A DNA stretch of 64,000 nt from Pseudomonadota bacterium (GCA_020161365.1 JAIUNU010000001.1:372001-436000); one strand, 5' to 3'. Shown: positions 17,020 through 25,995, counted from the stretch's first letter. Notes: generated from the letters alone by a model not told the origin. Translations and numbers: made by a program.

Positions 17020-19011
17020 ATGAGCGATCGCTCCGCCCTCTTCGACGTGCGCACCTCCACCAGCGTGAGCCTCGATCAGGTCGTTCGCCGTGACACGGTC
17101 GAGATCCCGGCCGAAGCGCCTCTGGCCATGCCCGTGCAGCCGCTGAGCTTCTGGCAAGGCGGCGCGCGACGCGCCACTGCGCTGATCCAGGACATGAACC
17201 TGCGCCGCTGGATGCTGGGCCTGATGACCATCGCCATGGGCGTCGCGGGCTGGAAGGCCTCGTTCGACACCATCGCGCTGGGCGGCGTGACACGGCTGGA
17301 GGCCGTCGTCGTGACGCTGCTGGCCCCGCTGTTCCTGGCGCTGTCGTTGTGGTTCTGCACCGCCCTGATCGGCTTTGTGGTGCTGATGGGGCGTCCAAAG
17401 GATCCGCTGGGCATCGACGGCGAAACGCCGATGCCCAAGCTGCACACGCGCACCGCCATTCTGATGCCGGTCTATAACGAGGACGCTGCGGCGGTGTTCG
17501 CGCGCCTGCGCGCCATGGACGCCTCGATCGCCGAGGCCGGCGCGGCGCGGAACTTCGACATCTTCGTCATTAGCGACACGCGCGACGCGCAGGTGGCGCT
17601 GGCCGAGCAGGCCTGCTTCGCGCGCTTCCGCCGCGAGGCCAACTGCAACGTCTATTACCGCATCCGCAAGGAAAACACCGGCCGCAAGGCAGGCAACGTG
17701 GCCGACTGGGTCAGCCGCTGGGGCAGCGCCTACGAGCACATGCTGGTGCTGGACGCCGACAGCCTGATGACCGGCGAGGCCATGGTGCGTCTGGCCGACG
17801 CGATGGAGCGTCACCCGGGCGCGGGTCTGATCCAGACCATGCCGATGATCATCAACGGCCAGACGATCTTCGCCCGCACCCTGCAGTTCGCCACGCGCCT
17901 TTACGGCCGCGTCGCCTGGACGGGTCTGGCCTGGTGGTCGGGTTCGGAAAGCTCCTTCTGGGGCCACAACGCCATCGTTCGCACCCGCGCCTTCGCCGAG
18001 ACCTGCGGCCTGCCGCATCTGCCGGGCCCCAAGCCCTTCGGCGGTGAGGTGATGAGCCACGACGCGCTGGAAAGCGCCCTGCTCCGCCGCGGGGGCTGGA
18101 GCGTGCATCTGGCGCCCTATCTGGACGGCTCCTACGAGGAGAGCCCCTCGAACCTGCTCGACTTCGCCACGCGTGACCGTCGCTGGTGCCGTGGCAACAT
18201 TCAGCACGTTCCGCTGATCGCCCTGCCCGGTCTGCACTGGATGAGCCGGATGCACCTGGTGATCGGCGTGCTCAGCTACGCCCTCTCGCCGCTGTGGTTC
18301 TTCTGTCTGTCCGCCGGCCTGATCTCTCGCGCCCTGATGCCCGAGTTGAAGAAGGCCGCGTTCACCATGGCCGACCTGAAGGCCGCCGCGCACGCCCTGA
18401 TCGACTGGCGCGAGATCCAGGCCACCGCCTGGGCGATGATCATCACCTTCGTGCTGCTGTTCGGACCCAAGATCCTGGGGGCCATCCTGGTTCTGGCCCG
18501 GAAGGGTGAAGTCAAGGGCTTTGGCGGCAAGCGGCGCATGGCCGCCGGTCTGGCCGTCGAGATGCTCTTCTCGGCCCTGGTCGCGCCGATGCTGATGTTC
18601 ACCCAGACCCGCGCCATCGTCGAAATCCTGGCCGGTAAGGTCGGTGGCTGGGCCGCTCAGCGCCGCGACGCCGACAAGGTCGACTTCAAGGAGGCGTGGG
18701 CCGCCATGGGCTGGATCAGCCTGTCGGGCCTGATCCTCGCCGCTTCGTTCTGGTTCACGCCAGACCTGCTGACGGCGACCGCGCCGATCCTCGCGGGTCT
18801 CGTCCTGGCCGTTCCGCTGACCATGCTGGGCGCACACAAGGTGGCCGGCCTGAAGCTGAAGACCAACGGCCTGTTCATGACCCCGGAAGAACGCCGCCCG
18901 CCAGCGATCGTCCGCGCCGCCGTCGGCGCGGCCTGCGAGCCGCCGATCCGCTGGTTCGCGCGGAATGGTCGCCCGATCGGCCCCACGGCGGATGTGCGAG
19001 ACGCGGCCTAA
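17020..19011 (+). CDS. opgH: Osmoregulated periplasmic glucan glucosyltransferase OpgH
   Basis: 663 residues. An inner-membrane GT2 enzyme that polymerises UDP-glucose and feeds the glucan to the periplasm. Two N-terminal helices (residues ~65-85 and ~95-125) precede the catalytic domain. A-I-L-M-P-V-Y-N-E opens it, the metal-binding V-L-D-A-D-S is near residue 246, and R-D-R-R-W-C-R-G-N near 385 is the QxxRW equivalent. About five C-terminal helices follow. No opgG lies next to it, unlike in E. coli. OpgH has been reported essential for morphology in Caulobacter (from memory). The 284 bp upstream (16736-17019) show no ORF and hold its promoter. Confidence 0.95.
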   Translation: MSDRSALFDVRTSTSVSLDQVVRRDTVEIPAEAPLAMPVQPLSFWQGGARRATALIQDMNLRRWMLGLMTIAMGVAGWKASFDTIALGGVTRLEAVVVTLLAPLFLALSLWFCTALIGFVVLMGRPKDPLGIDGETPMPKLHTRTAILMPVYNEDAAAVFARLRAMDASIAEAGAARNFDIFVISDTRDAQVALAEQACFARFRREANCNVYYRIRKENTGRKAGNVADWVSRWGSAYEHMLVLDADSLMTGEAMVRLADAMERHPGAGLIQTMPMIINGQTIFARTLQFATRLYGRVAWTGLAWWSGSESSFWGHNAIVRTRAFAETCGLPHLPGPKPFGGEVMSHDALESALLRRGGWSVHLAPYLDGSYEESPSNLLDFATRDRRWCRGNIQHVPLIALPGLHWMSRMHLVIGVLSYALSPLWFFCLSAGLISRALMPELKKAAFTMADLKAAAHALIDWREIQATAWAMIITFVLLFGPKILGAILVLARKGEVKGFGGKRRMAAGLAVEMLFSALVAPMLMFTQTRAIVEILAGKVGGWAAQRRDADKVDFKEAWAAMGWISLSGLILAASFWFTPDLLTATAPILAGLVLAVPLTMLGAHKVAGLKLKTNGLFMTPEERRPPAIVRAAVGAACEPPIRWFARNGRPIGPTADVRDAA

Positions 19012-19099
19012 TCCACCGAGAATTTACCGATCCGACTGGTCCTAACCGACCTGGAGCGGTAGAAGCGCGGCTTCGTTTGCCTTCTCGGAGCCGCGTACG

Positions 19100-19996
19100 G
19101 TGTCGCGTCTGTTCAGCGCCTATGTGATCGTCGATTGGAGCGCGGCGGCCAAGCCGACCACGGGCGCGGACTCCATCTGGATCGGCGTGCTGAAGCGCGA
19201 CGTCCGCTTTCGCCTGAGCTTCGAGAGCTACAATCCGGCGACGCGCGGCGAGGCCGAGACCAGGCTGGCGGCCATCCTCGACGACCTCAAGAAGCGCGGC
19301 GAACGCGCTCTGGTGGGTTTCGACTTCCCGCTCGGCTTCCCGCGCGGCCTCGCCGCCGCCCTGGCTCTGCCGGGCGAAACGCCGTGGCGTGCGGTGTGGG
19401 ACCAACTGGCCAAGATGGTCAAGGACAAGGCCGACAACACCAACAACCGCTTTGGCGTGGGCTCGGAGATCAACCGCCGCCTCACGGGCGGCCCGTTTCC
19501 GTTCTGGGGCTGCCCGCCCAAGGACGCCCTGACCACGCTGCAGCCTAAACGCCCGCGTGAGCACGGCCCCGATGACCTCCCCGAGTTCCGCTACGCCGAC
19601 CAAGCGGCCAAGGGCGCGCACTCGATCTGGAAACTCTACTACAACGGCTCGGTGGGCGGTCAGGCGATCATGGGCATCCCAGCCGTACGCCGCCTGAAGG
19701 ACGCGCGCGGCGACGCCGTTCGCGTCTGGCCGTTCGAGACCGGCTTCAAGGCGCTGACGGAAACCGACCTCGACGGCGTCGAGGTCGTCGTGGCCGAGGT
19801 CTATCCGTCGCTGCTGAAGCCGACCCCGGCCCCGGGTGAGGTCAAGGATTTGGCCCAGGTCCGTAGCCTGGCCGAACACTTCGCCAAGCTCGACGAGGCC
19901 GGCAAGCTCGGCGTGACATTCGATGCGCCCAAGGGCTTGGCCGAAGACGCCCTCGCAGCGGCCGCAAGCGAAGAAGGCTGGATCCTGGGGGCCTAA
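19100..19996 (+). CDS. Conserved hypothetical protein, possible RNase H-like fold
   Basis: 298 residues with GTG start at 19100. The opening Y-V-I-V-D-W-S-A-A-A-K-P and later V-G-F-D-F-P-L-G-F-P-R-G look like the nucleotide-binding strands of DUF429-type RNase H-fold proteins; E-V-Y-P-S-L-L would be the third. Relatives have been labelled cobalamin-biosynthesis or molybdopterin proteins in databases, but nothing here supports that. It follows opgH by 88 bp on the same strand. Confidence 0.7.
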   Translation: MSRLFSAYVIVDWSAAAKPTTGADSIWIGVLKRDVRFRLSFESYNPATRGEAETRLAAILDDLKKRGERALVGFDFPLGFPRGLAAALALPGETPWRAVWDQLAKMVKDKADNTNNRFGVGSEINRRLTGGPFPFWGCPPKDALTTLQPKRPREHGPDDLPEFRYADQAAKGAHSIWKLYYNGSVGGQAIMGIPAVRRLKDARGDAVRVWPFETGFKALTETDLDGVEVVVAEVYPSLLKPTPAPGEVKDLAQVRSLAEHFAKLDEAGKLGVTFDAPKGLAEDALAAAASEEGWILGA

Positions 19997-21330
19997 GCCC
20001 CGGCTCCCGCCTTTCGATCGCGCCAGTCCAGCATCCGGAACCGCATCAGCAGGAAGCCGGCCGCCAGGAAGCTGGTGACAATGATCGAAATCAGCACGCC
20101 GTTGAGGCCCATGCCCTTCGGGATCGCCAGCCACCACGCCAACGGCCCCATGACCAGCGCATAGCTGATCAGGTGCGTGATCGTCGGAACCCAGACCTCG
20201 CCGCGGGCGCGCAGGGCCTGGGCCGCGACGACCTGAACCGCGTCGGGCGCAAAGAACAGGCAGGCCAGAACCAGGGCCGGCAGGATCAGGGCGAGCGCCG
20301 CAGGATCGGTCGTGTAGGCCAAGGCCACCCAGTACTTGGTCGGATAGAGCAACAGGCCAAACAACACGCCGATCACCGCGATCACCGCGAAGGCGATCCA
20401 GCCGGCGCGGGTCATGCCCGCCGGATCCCGCGCGCCATAGGCGCGACCGACCATGACGGCGGTGGCCGAGGCCACGCCCAGCGGCACCATGAAGATGATC
20501 GCCGAAACGTTCAGCACCACCGTATAGGCGGCCACAGCCAGAGCGCTGATCCAGCCGCAGATCAGGTTCATGCCGGCGAAAGCCGAGACCTCGAAGAAGT
20601 TGGACGCGCCTGCGCCATAGCCGATGCGGCGCTGCTCAATCTCCGCTGGCCGATCTCGGGCGGGCTTGTCGAACACGCCCAGCTCGCGCGCCTCCTTCAT
20701 GCGGATGACGAAGATCGCCAGCGCCAGAGCCAGCGCCGACCGCGCGATAAAGGTCGACCAGGCCCCGCCCACCGCGCCAAGCGCCGGCAAGCCTAGCACG
20801 CCCGGCACCAGCAGCAGATTGGCCCCAAGGTTCACCACATTGGCCAGCCACATCATCGCCGCGCCAGGTCCTGGCCTGGAAAGCCCCTCCAGCCAGAAGG
20901 TCAGCACCACCGAGATCGCATAGACCGGCAGGGACAGCGAGAAGACGATCAGCGGCAGGGTCGCGCCCTCGGCGAGGCCGTCCTTCAGCCCCATGGCTTG
21001 CAGGAACATCGGCCCCAGCAGCGCCAGCAGGGCCATGGATCCAAAGCCGAGCCAGGCGGCGTAGACCAGGCCGCGCCGCAGCACCGCGCCGGTCTCATGC
21101 GGATTCCCCGCCCCCATCGCGCGCGCGGTCATGACCTGTACGCCAACGAGGAGGCCGACGGTCGCCGTGACGAACACCGAGGACGGCGCCCACGCCATGG
21201 CGTGGTAGCCCAGTTGCTGCGCCGAGAAGTGTCCGACGACAATGGCGTCGGTCAGGCCCATGACCATGATGCCCAGACGCGACAGCACGACCGGCCCCGC
21301 CAGGCGGAGCAGTTCGATCAGATCGGTCAT
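19993..21330 (-). CDS. MATE-family multidrug/cation antiporter
   Basis: 445 residues from ATG 21330 (MTDLIELLRLAGPVVLSRLG), with 12 predicted membrane helices and the internal duplication of the NorM group. A frame-open extension to 21501 exists, but it is polar, has no helix and would overlap the SDR promoter; starts at 21387 or 21399 cannot be ruled out. Exports drugs or toxic metabolites using Na+ or H+. Ends 4 bp inside the convergent gene at 19996. Confidence 0.92.
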   Translation of the reverse strand: MTDLIELLRLAGPVVLSRLGIMVMGLTDAIVVGHFSAQQLGYHAMAWAPSSVFVTATVGLLVGVQVMTARAMGAGNPHETGAVLRRGLVYAAWLGFGSMALLALLGPMFLQAMGLKDGLAEGATLPLIVFSLSLPVYAISVVLTFWLEGLSRPGPGAAMMWLANVVNLGANLLLVPGVLGLPALGAVGGAWSTFIARSALALALAIFVIRMKEARELGVFDKPARDRPAEIEQRRIGYGAGASNFFEVSAFAGMNLICGWISALAVAAYTVVLNVSAIIFMVPLGVASATAVMVGRAYGARDPAGMTRAGWIAFAVIAVIGVLFGLLLYPTKYWVALAYTTDPAALALILPALVLACLFFAPDAVQVVAAQALRARGEVWVPTITHLISYALVMGPLAWWLAIPKGMGLNGVLISIIVTSFLAAGFLLMRFRMLDWRDRKAGAGA

Positions 21331-21517
21331 GATGGGGCCGCGCGGCCGCTCTGGGGAGAGCGCCGCTCCGGCCGCGTCGCGCGGCATGGTCGTCACCATT
21401 GTCAAAGAAGGGGCGCAGGGTGGCCCATGCCCGTTTTTCGGGCAACCCGCATTTAGCAGCGCTTGGAACATCGCGCGACCCCGACGGTTACCCGATCCCA
21501 TCCCTCAGGAGCGCGCC

Positions 21518-22534
21518 ATGACCAAGACCGACACCCCGGAGTTCGAACACACCGGCGAACGGGTCGCCCAAGCCTATCGCGACATCCAGGCGCCGCTCGA
21601 CGCCCAGGAGGCGCGCTCCTTCCAACCGAAGGAAAAGGACGAGGCGGATCAGCCCAAGGCCATGCAGGCCGGCGCACGGGTCTATCCCGCGCCACCTTAT
21701 CCCGCGCAGCATCAGGCAAAGCCCGGCCTGGAGAGCCGCCTGGATCCCGCACCGATGTACGAAGCGCCGTTCTACAAGGGCTCGGGAAAGCTCGAGGGGA
21801 AGGTCGCGCTGATCACCGGCGCCGACAGCGGCATCGGTCGGGCCGTAGCGGTCCTGTTCGCCCGCGAAGGGTGCGACATCGCCATCGCCTATCTCGACGA
21901 GGACCGTGACGCGGCGGACACGAAGACCGCCGTCGAGAAGGAGGGCCGTCGCGCCATCCTGCTGCCCGGCGACGTGGCGGATCCGGGCTACGCGCGAGCG
22001 GCGGTCGAACGCACCGTCGAGGCGTTCGGACGGCTGGATGTTCTCGTCAACAACGCGGCTTTTCAGGAACACGTCACCGCGTTCGAGGACCTGACGCCCG
22101 AACACTTCGACCACACCCTGCGCACCAACCTCTATGGCTATTTCCATATGGCGCAGGCGGCGGTGAAGCACCTGCCCAACGGCGGGGCGATCATCAACAC
22201 CGGCTCGGTGACCGGCTTGCTGGGGAACAAGGACCTCCTGGACTATTCGATGACCAAGGGCGGGATCCATGCCTTCACCCGTTCGCTGGCCACCCACCTG
22301 ATCGACAAGGGCATTCGGGTCAACGCCGTTGCGCCGGGGCCCGTCTGGACGCCGCTCAACCCGGCCGACAAATCGGCGCCGGAGGTCGCCCAGTTCGGGG
22401 CCAAGACACCGATGCGGCGCGCGGCGCAGCCCGAGGAGATCGCTCCGGCCTACGTGTTCCTCGCCTCCCCCCAGACCGCCAGCTACATCACCGGAGAGAT
22501 CCTGCCGATCATCGGCGGCTATTCAGGCGGGTAA
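21518..22534 (+). CDS. Short-chain dehydrogenase with N-terminal extension (YghA-like)
   Basis: 338 residues. An N-terminal extension of about 90 residues (Q-A-Y-R-D-I-Q-A-P, then Y-P-A-P-P-Y-P-A-Q-H-Q and M-Y-E-A-P-F-Y-K-G-S-G-K-L) is followed by a classical SDR. It has the T-G-A-D-S-G-I-G-R cofactor loop near 105, N-N-A near 185, catalytic Ser in I-N-T-G-S-V-T, Y-S-M-T-K near 247, and P-G-P-V-W-T-P. The extension and architecture match YghA/general-stress SDRs. ATG 21518 is supported by AGGAG 8 bases upstream. Confidence 0.92.
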   Translation: MTKTDTPEFEHTGERVAQAYRDIQAPLDAQEARSFQPKEKDEADQPKAMQAGARVYPAPPYPAQHQAKPGLESRLDPAPMYEAPFYKGSGKLEGKVALITGADSGIGRAVAVLFAREGCDIAIAYLDEDRDAADTKTAVEKEGRRAILLPGDVADPGYARAAVERTVEAFGRLDVLVNNAAFQEHVTAFEDLTPEHFDHTLRTNLYGYFHMAQAAVKHLPNGGAIINTGSVTGLLGNKDLLDYSMTKGGIHAFTRSLATHLIDKGIRVNAVAPGPVWTPLNPADKSAPEVAQFGAKTPMRRAAQPEEIAPAYVFLASPQTASYITGEILPIIGGYSGG

Positions 22535-22556
22535 ACGCCGGGCAACGGAGTGGCCA

Positions 22557-23039
22557 CTAATGCGGCCACACCTCGCTCAAGACCTTGGCCCGACCGTCCT
22601 TGAAGCTGACCTCCATCGAGGGCTCCCTCGGCTTGCCTGCCGCGAACAGTTCGTAGATCACCATGCCGTCGTTCTGTTTACTCTCGATGACCCGTACTGG
22701 CGCGATCGCCTTGCCCGACGCTGCGGCGGCCTCTCGCACTGGCTTGGGCGCGTCGCCCCAGGCGATGTCGCGCTGGGTCTCAACGATCATCCAGGCCCCG
22801 TCCTTTTCGAGCAGGTCGAACTCGATCTCCGAGCCATCCGGCATCACGCCCTCGACGTCGAAGTAGCGGCGGGTCTCGCGCTCCTTGAGTTCCGCCGCCT
22901 TGATGGTCATCGCCGGCGCGGCGCTTTTGATGACGGTGATCACCGACGGCGGAAGATCTTTGACGGCTACGGGCGTGATCTTGGTGTCCGCAACAGGGGC
23001 CAGGATCATGGCGAGAACCGAGATGAGATGGGGGGTCAC
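22557..23039 (-). CDS. Secreted hypothetical protein, PepSY-like
   Basis: 160 residues from GTG 23039, which has AGGAG 6 bases upstream on the minus strand. Hydrophobic N-terminus (TPHLISVLAMILAPVADT), then L-P-P-S-V-I-T-V-I-K-S-A-A-P-A-M-T-I-K-A-A-E and Y-F-D-V-E-G-V-M-P-D-G-S-E-I-E-F-D-L. This helix-then-strands arrangement resembles PepSY/BLF2 domains of periplasmic inhibitors. The open frame continues upstream to 24353, but that part is antisense to two good genes and is not used. Confidence 0.7.
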   Translation of the reverse strand: MTPHLISVLAMILAPVADTKITPVAVKDLPPSVITVIKSAAPAMTIKAAELKERETRRYFDVEGVMPDGSEIEFDLLEKDGAWMIVETQRDIAWGDAPKPVREAAAASGKAIAPVRVIESKQNDGMVIYELFAAGKPREPSMEVSFKDGRAKVLSEVWPH

Positions 23040-23155
23040 GGTGAACTCCTGGAAGGGCGGGTGATAGACCATACCCGGCCTCCACGCCCGAAACGATGCA
23101 AAGGCGGTATCGCAGACGCGTGTTATCAGTTCACTCGTCCTTAGGAGTCCCAAGC

Positions 23156-23542
23156 ATGTCCCGCCGCGTCGCGCTCGTTTCTCTGCTGGTCGCCGACTAT
23201 GACGAGGCGATAGGCTTCTTTGTTGGAAAGCTTGGCTTCTCGTTGGTCGAGGACACCGACATGGGTCACGGCAAGCGATGGGTGGTGGTGTCGCCGGGGC
23301 AGGATGGAACCGACTTCCTTCTCGCCCGCGCCGTTGGCGAGCAAGCGGCCGCGATCGGTCAGCAGGGCGGCGGGCGCGTCTGGCTCTTTCTGCATACGGA
23401 CGACTTCGCCGGCGACTACGCCCGCATGAGCGCCGCAGGCGTCCGGTTCCTCGAAGAGCCGCGCCACGAGGCTTATGGAACGGTCGCAGTCTTCGAGGAC
23501 ATCTCCGGCAACCGCTGGGACCTGATGCAGCCCAAGGCCTGA
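23156..23542 (+). CDS. VOC-family (glyoxalase-fold) protein
   Basis: 128 residues. Two beta-alpha-beta-beta-beta modules of the vicinal-oxygen-chelate fold: V-A-L-V-S-L-L-V-A-D-Y-D-E-A-I-G-F-F at the start and V-W-L-F-L-H-T-D-D-F to V-F-E-D-I-S-G-N-R-W-D-L at the end. His/Glu metal positions look partly kept (the late E-D). The substrate is unknown. SD TTAGGAG is 8 bases before ATG 23156. Followed after 7 bp by the ThuA-like gene, probably an operon. Confidence 0.88.
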   Translation: MSRRVALVSLLVADYDEAIGFFVGKLGFSLVEDTDMGHGKRWVVVSPGQDGTDFLLARAVGEQAAAIGQQGGGRVWLFLHTDDFAGDYARMSAAGVRFLEEPRHEAYGTVAVFEDISGNRWDLMQPKA

Positions 23543-23549
23543 ACTCGCC

Positions 23550-24584
23550 ATGAACCGCCTCATTCTCCTCGTCGCGCTCGTCACCGCCCTCGCCTGTTCG
23601 GCGGCGCAAGCGGCGCCAAAGATCCGCGTGCTCTATCTCGACCAGTCGGTCGGCTGGCGGCACGCTCCCGTCACCCGTCCCAAAAACAGCAACGGCCCGA
23701 CGCTGTCCGAAATCGCCTTGGCCGAGATCGGCGCGCGTAGCGGAGCCTTCACCGTGGAGTCGACGCAGGACGCGCGCGAGATCACGCCCGAAAAGCTCAA
23801 GGCCATTGATGTTCTGGTCTTCTACACGACCGGCGAACTCCCGATCTCGCCGGAGGCCTGGCAAGCGATCCAGCAGTGGGTCTCGGCCGGCAAGGGCGGC
23901 TTTGTCGGCCTGCACAGCGCCACGGATACGCACTGGAACTATTCGGGGCCCGGCCAGACCTACACCGCCTTCATCAACGGCCGCTTCGCCGGCCACCCTT
24001 GGACCGAGGGTACGCCGGTGACCATACAGGCGCTGGGAGCCCCCAGCCCGGTGAACAAAGCCTGGCCCCGCCGCTTCGCCTATGCCGAGGAGATTTATCA
24101 GTACTCGGACTATGACCCGGCGCAGGTGCGGGCGCTTCAGGCCTTGGACTTCACCGAGACGCCGTTGAGACGTCCTTGGCTCGTCCCGGTCACCTGGGCG
24201 CGCGAGATCGGCAAGGGCCGTCTGTTCCACACCAATCTGGGGCATACGCCCAGCACCTGGAACGACCCGCGCTACCGCGCCCAACTGCTGGACGCGATAC
24301 GCTGGGCGGCCCATCGCATCCCGGGCTCGGCTAAGCCTAACCCGGAAGAGCAAGCGCTTTGGGCGCTGCGGTCTTTGCTGGCCTACCAGGGCCTTCCGAA
24401 AACCGAGGTCGAGGCGCGGATCGCTAGGCTGGCCGGAACCGACAAGGCATGGCTGTTGCAGACCGCCGCTCGCACCGCGGCCCTGCGCCCGCTTTGGCCG
24501 GCGAAACCGGAAAACGATAAGCGCACCTTCGAAGTCGCCTATCAGGCCGTGCTCGCCGACGTGCTCGCCCGTTCAGAACCTTAG
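23550..24584 (+). CDS. Secreted ThuA-like protein
   Basis: 344 residues. A signal peptide (MNRLILLVALVTALACSAAQAA) is followed by a ThuA domain of class I glutamine-amidotransferase-like fold: G-W-R-H, D-V-L-V-F-Y-T-T-G-E-L, G-G-F-V-G-L-H-S-A-T-D-T, E-E-I-Y-Q and N-L-G-H-T-P-S-T-W. The Cys of true amidotransferases is absent, as usual. ThuA proteins are linked to disaccharide use and sugar oxidation, so it may act on plant-derived sugars with the lyases elsewhere here. It ends 4 bp inside the convergent DUF2239 gene. Confidence 0.88.
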   Translation: MNRLILLVALVTALACSAAQAAPKIRVLYLDQSVGWRHAPVTRPKNSNGPTLSEIALAEIGARSGAFTVESTQDAREITPEKLKAIDVLVFYTTGELPISPEAWQAIQQWVSAGKGGFVGLHSATDTHWNYSGPGQTYTAFINGRFAGHPWTEGTPVTIQALGAPSPVNKAWPRRFAYAEEIYQYSDYDPAQVRALQALDFTETPLRRPWLVPVTWAREIGKGRLFHTNLGHTPSTWNDPRYRAQLLDAIRWAAHRIPGSAKPNPEEQALWALRSLLAYQGLPKTEVEARIARLAGTDKAWLLQTAARTAALRPLWPAKPENDKRTFEVAYQAVLADVLARSEP

Positions 24585-25141
24585 GCGGTCGCGTCGTCGG
24601 CCCCGAAGGCTTCGGCGGCATAGGTTCTGAGCTGAGACGCGATATCGCCCGGCCAAGTCTCGATCCGAGCCTTGAAACCGGCGTCATCGCCGGCGAAAAG
24701 GCAGCGCATGGCCTCCTCGAAGCCCCCCAGGTCGCCCGCCATGGCGGAGGCGAAACGGTAGGCTGCATCCCTGGATGCTCGCATCCGATCAGGTCCCTCC
24801 GAGGCCCGGCGCGCGGCCTCGACCAGCTTCCGCAGCGCGACCGAAGCGCCGCCCGGCTGTTCGGCCAGCCACTCCCAATGCCTTGGCAGCAGGGTCACCT
24901 CGCGCGCCACCACGCCCAGTTTGGGTCGACCCCGTCCGCGCGGCGCTTCATCTTCGGACGCAAATCGCGCCCGCACCGCCTCGGGGCCGCCCCGAAGGTC
25001 GAAATCCACCGATCGCCCCTGAGGGTCGAAGATCAGCACGTCGGGCTCGCCCGTCAGGGCCTGCGCCGCCAAGGCCGCCTCGACCTGGGAGCCGGCCGCC
25101 ACGCGCCGCCCCCCCTGGAACACCACAAAGACCCCGTCCAT
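24581..25141 (-). CDS. DUF2239 family protein
   Basis: 186 residues. Opens V-F-V-V-F-Q-G-G-R-R-V-A-A-G, then V-L-I-F-D-P-Q-G-R-S-V-D-F-D-L-R-G and V-T-L-L-P-R-H-W-E-W-L-A-E-Q-P-G-G-A-S-V-A-L-R-K-L-V. These match the proteobacterial DUF2239 family, which often carries a YfbR/RHH-like C-terminal helix bundle. Function unknown. Its start overlaps the stop of the GIY-YIG gene by one base (TGATG), so they are co-translated. Confidence 0.8.
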   Translation of the reverse strand: MDGVFVVFQGGRRVAAGSQVEAALAAQALTGEPDVLIFDPQGRSVDFDLRGGPEAVRARFASEDEAPRGRGRPKLGVVAREVTLLPRHWEWLAEQPGGASVALRKLVEAARRASEGPDRMRASRDAAYRFASAMAGDLGGFEEAMRCLFAGDDAGFKARIETWPGDIASQLRTYAAEAFGADDATA

Positions 25142-25476
25142 CAATTCAGCCCTCGCGCGCCGAGCGCCTCGATCCAATGGGCGCGTCGGTCCTTCAGGCG
25201 CGAGACTCGGCCGAACGTGTCCAGGCCGTCCAAATCGACCGTTTCCACGGTCTCGTAGGCGAAGCGGTCGGCGCCGTGGATGTTCCACGCCGCCTGCAGG
25301 CTGGGCTCGCGATGCGAGCCCAGCCGCAGCGAAAACCAGATTCCGTTCTGTCGCGTCGAGAGATCGGGCGTCGCGCCGACCCACACCTCATCGGTGGCGG
25401 CGCAGCGGACGGCATAGACCCCCGCCTCGACTTTGCGTTCCTTGTAAGCGCGCAGCAGCGCATCGCGTCCGGACAT
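25141..25476 (-). CDS. GIY-YIG nuclease-like protein
   Basis: 111 residues. A single GIY-YIG-like domain: A-G-V-Y-A-V-R-C near residue 18, V-W-V-G-A-T-P-D-L near 32, then R-L-G-S-H and a late A-Y-E-T-V-E. The first tyrosine is kept as V-Y-A, but the second motif is V-W-V-G rather than Y-I-G. The family has many RNA/DNA-binding members without proven cleavage. AGGAGG sits just upstream of the ATG at 25476. Operon with DUF2239. Confidence 0.78.
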   Translation of the reverse strand: MSGRDALLRAYKERKVEAGVYAVRCAATDEVWVGATPDLSTRQNGIWFSLRLGSHREPSLQAAWNIHGADRFAYETVETVDLDGLDTFGRVSRLKDRRAHWIEALGARGLN

Positions 25477-25497
25477 AGCGAACCTCCTGGATCGCTT

Positions 25498-25536
25498 TTA
25501 CCCGGACAAAACTCGGCGTCAATATCGCCCGGGTAA
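25498..25536 (-). promoter_or_regulatory. Promoter of the GIY-YIG/DUF2239 operon framed by inverted repeats
   Basis: On the minus strand TTGACG is followed 16 bases later by TAAAAG, a plausible housekeeping promoter. It is framed by inverted octamers TTACCCGG (25498-25505) and CCGGGTAA (25529-25536), centres 31 bp apart, about three helical turns. This could be an operator pair, or a stem in the transcript if initiation is earlier. Confidence 0.5.
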
Positions 25537-25923
25537 TTATGCCGGAATGGGCCGGTAGGCGACGTAACCGCGCTCGACCATGCGACGGGTCGCCTCGTAA
25601 ACCGACGTGAGTTCCTCATAGGTGCTGCGCAGGTGCGCCAAGCGCGCGACCTGGGCTTCGGACAACGACGCCCCCGCCTCCGCCATCTGAGCCGCCTCGC
25701 TGACCCATCTGGCCCGCGCTGTCGCCGCCGCCACCGCCAGGCGCTGGAACTGTACGCCCTCGACCCTCGGCAAGGTCGCGCCCAGCACGGCCTTGTTGGA
25801 CGCATAGGCGGTGTAGTCGATCTGCTCGAGATAGCCCCGCAGGCGGCGCTGGACTTGCGGGTCCGCGTCGGTGGGTTCGAAGTGGTCGCCGGTACGCCGC
25901 GTACTGGAAGTCATGGTCGCCAT
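25537..25923 (-). CDS. Hypothetical helical protein
   Basis: 128 residues, rich in Ala, Arg and Glu, without signal peptide or membrane segment. Probably all helical: V-Q-R-R-L-R-G-Y-L-E-Q-I-D-Y, then A-V-A-A-A-T-A-R-A-R-W-V-S-E-A-A-Q-M-A and S-T-Y-E-E-L-T-S-V-Y-E-A-T-R-R. No family recognised. It lies between the GIY-YIG promoter and the TonB receptor, on the same strand as both. Confidence 0.55.
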   Translation of the reverse strand: MATMTSSTRRTGDHFEPTDADPQVQRRLRGYLEQIDYTAYASNKAVLGATLPRVEGVQFQRLAVAAATARARWVSEAAQMAEAGASLSEAQVARLAHLRSTYEELTSVYEATRRMVERGYVAYRPIPA

Positions 25924-25995
25924 GACGGCCTCCGATCCGGCCGAGAGCCGGCCGCTCAGGCCTTTAGCGTGCGCTCGACTGCTTAAGGAGGGGTT

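Noticed and set aside
16852..18837. 661-residue minus-strand open frame over opgH
   Set aside because: Antisense to opgH, whose catalytic motifs are complete; composition is that of a shadow frame.
21331..21501. N-terminal extension of the MATE transporter
   Set aside because: Polar, with no membrane helix, and overlapping the SDR promoter region. Start at 21330 gives normal MATE length, though 21387 is possible.
23040..24353. N-terminal extension of the minus-strand gene at 22557
   Set aside because: It would cover the VOC and ThuA genes, both with clear motifs and SDs. The GTG at 23039 has a good SD of its own.
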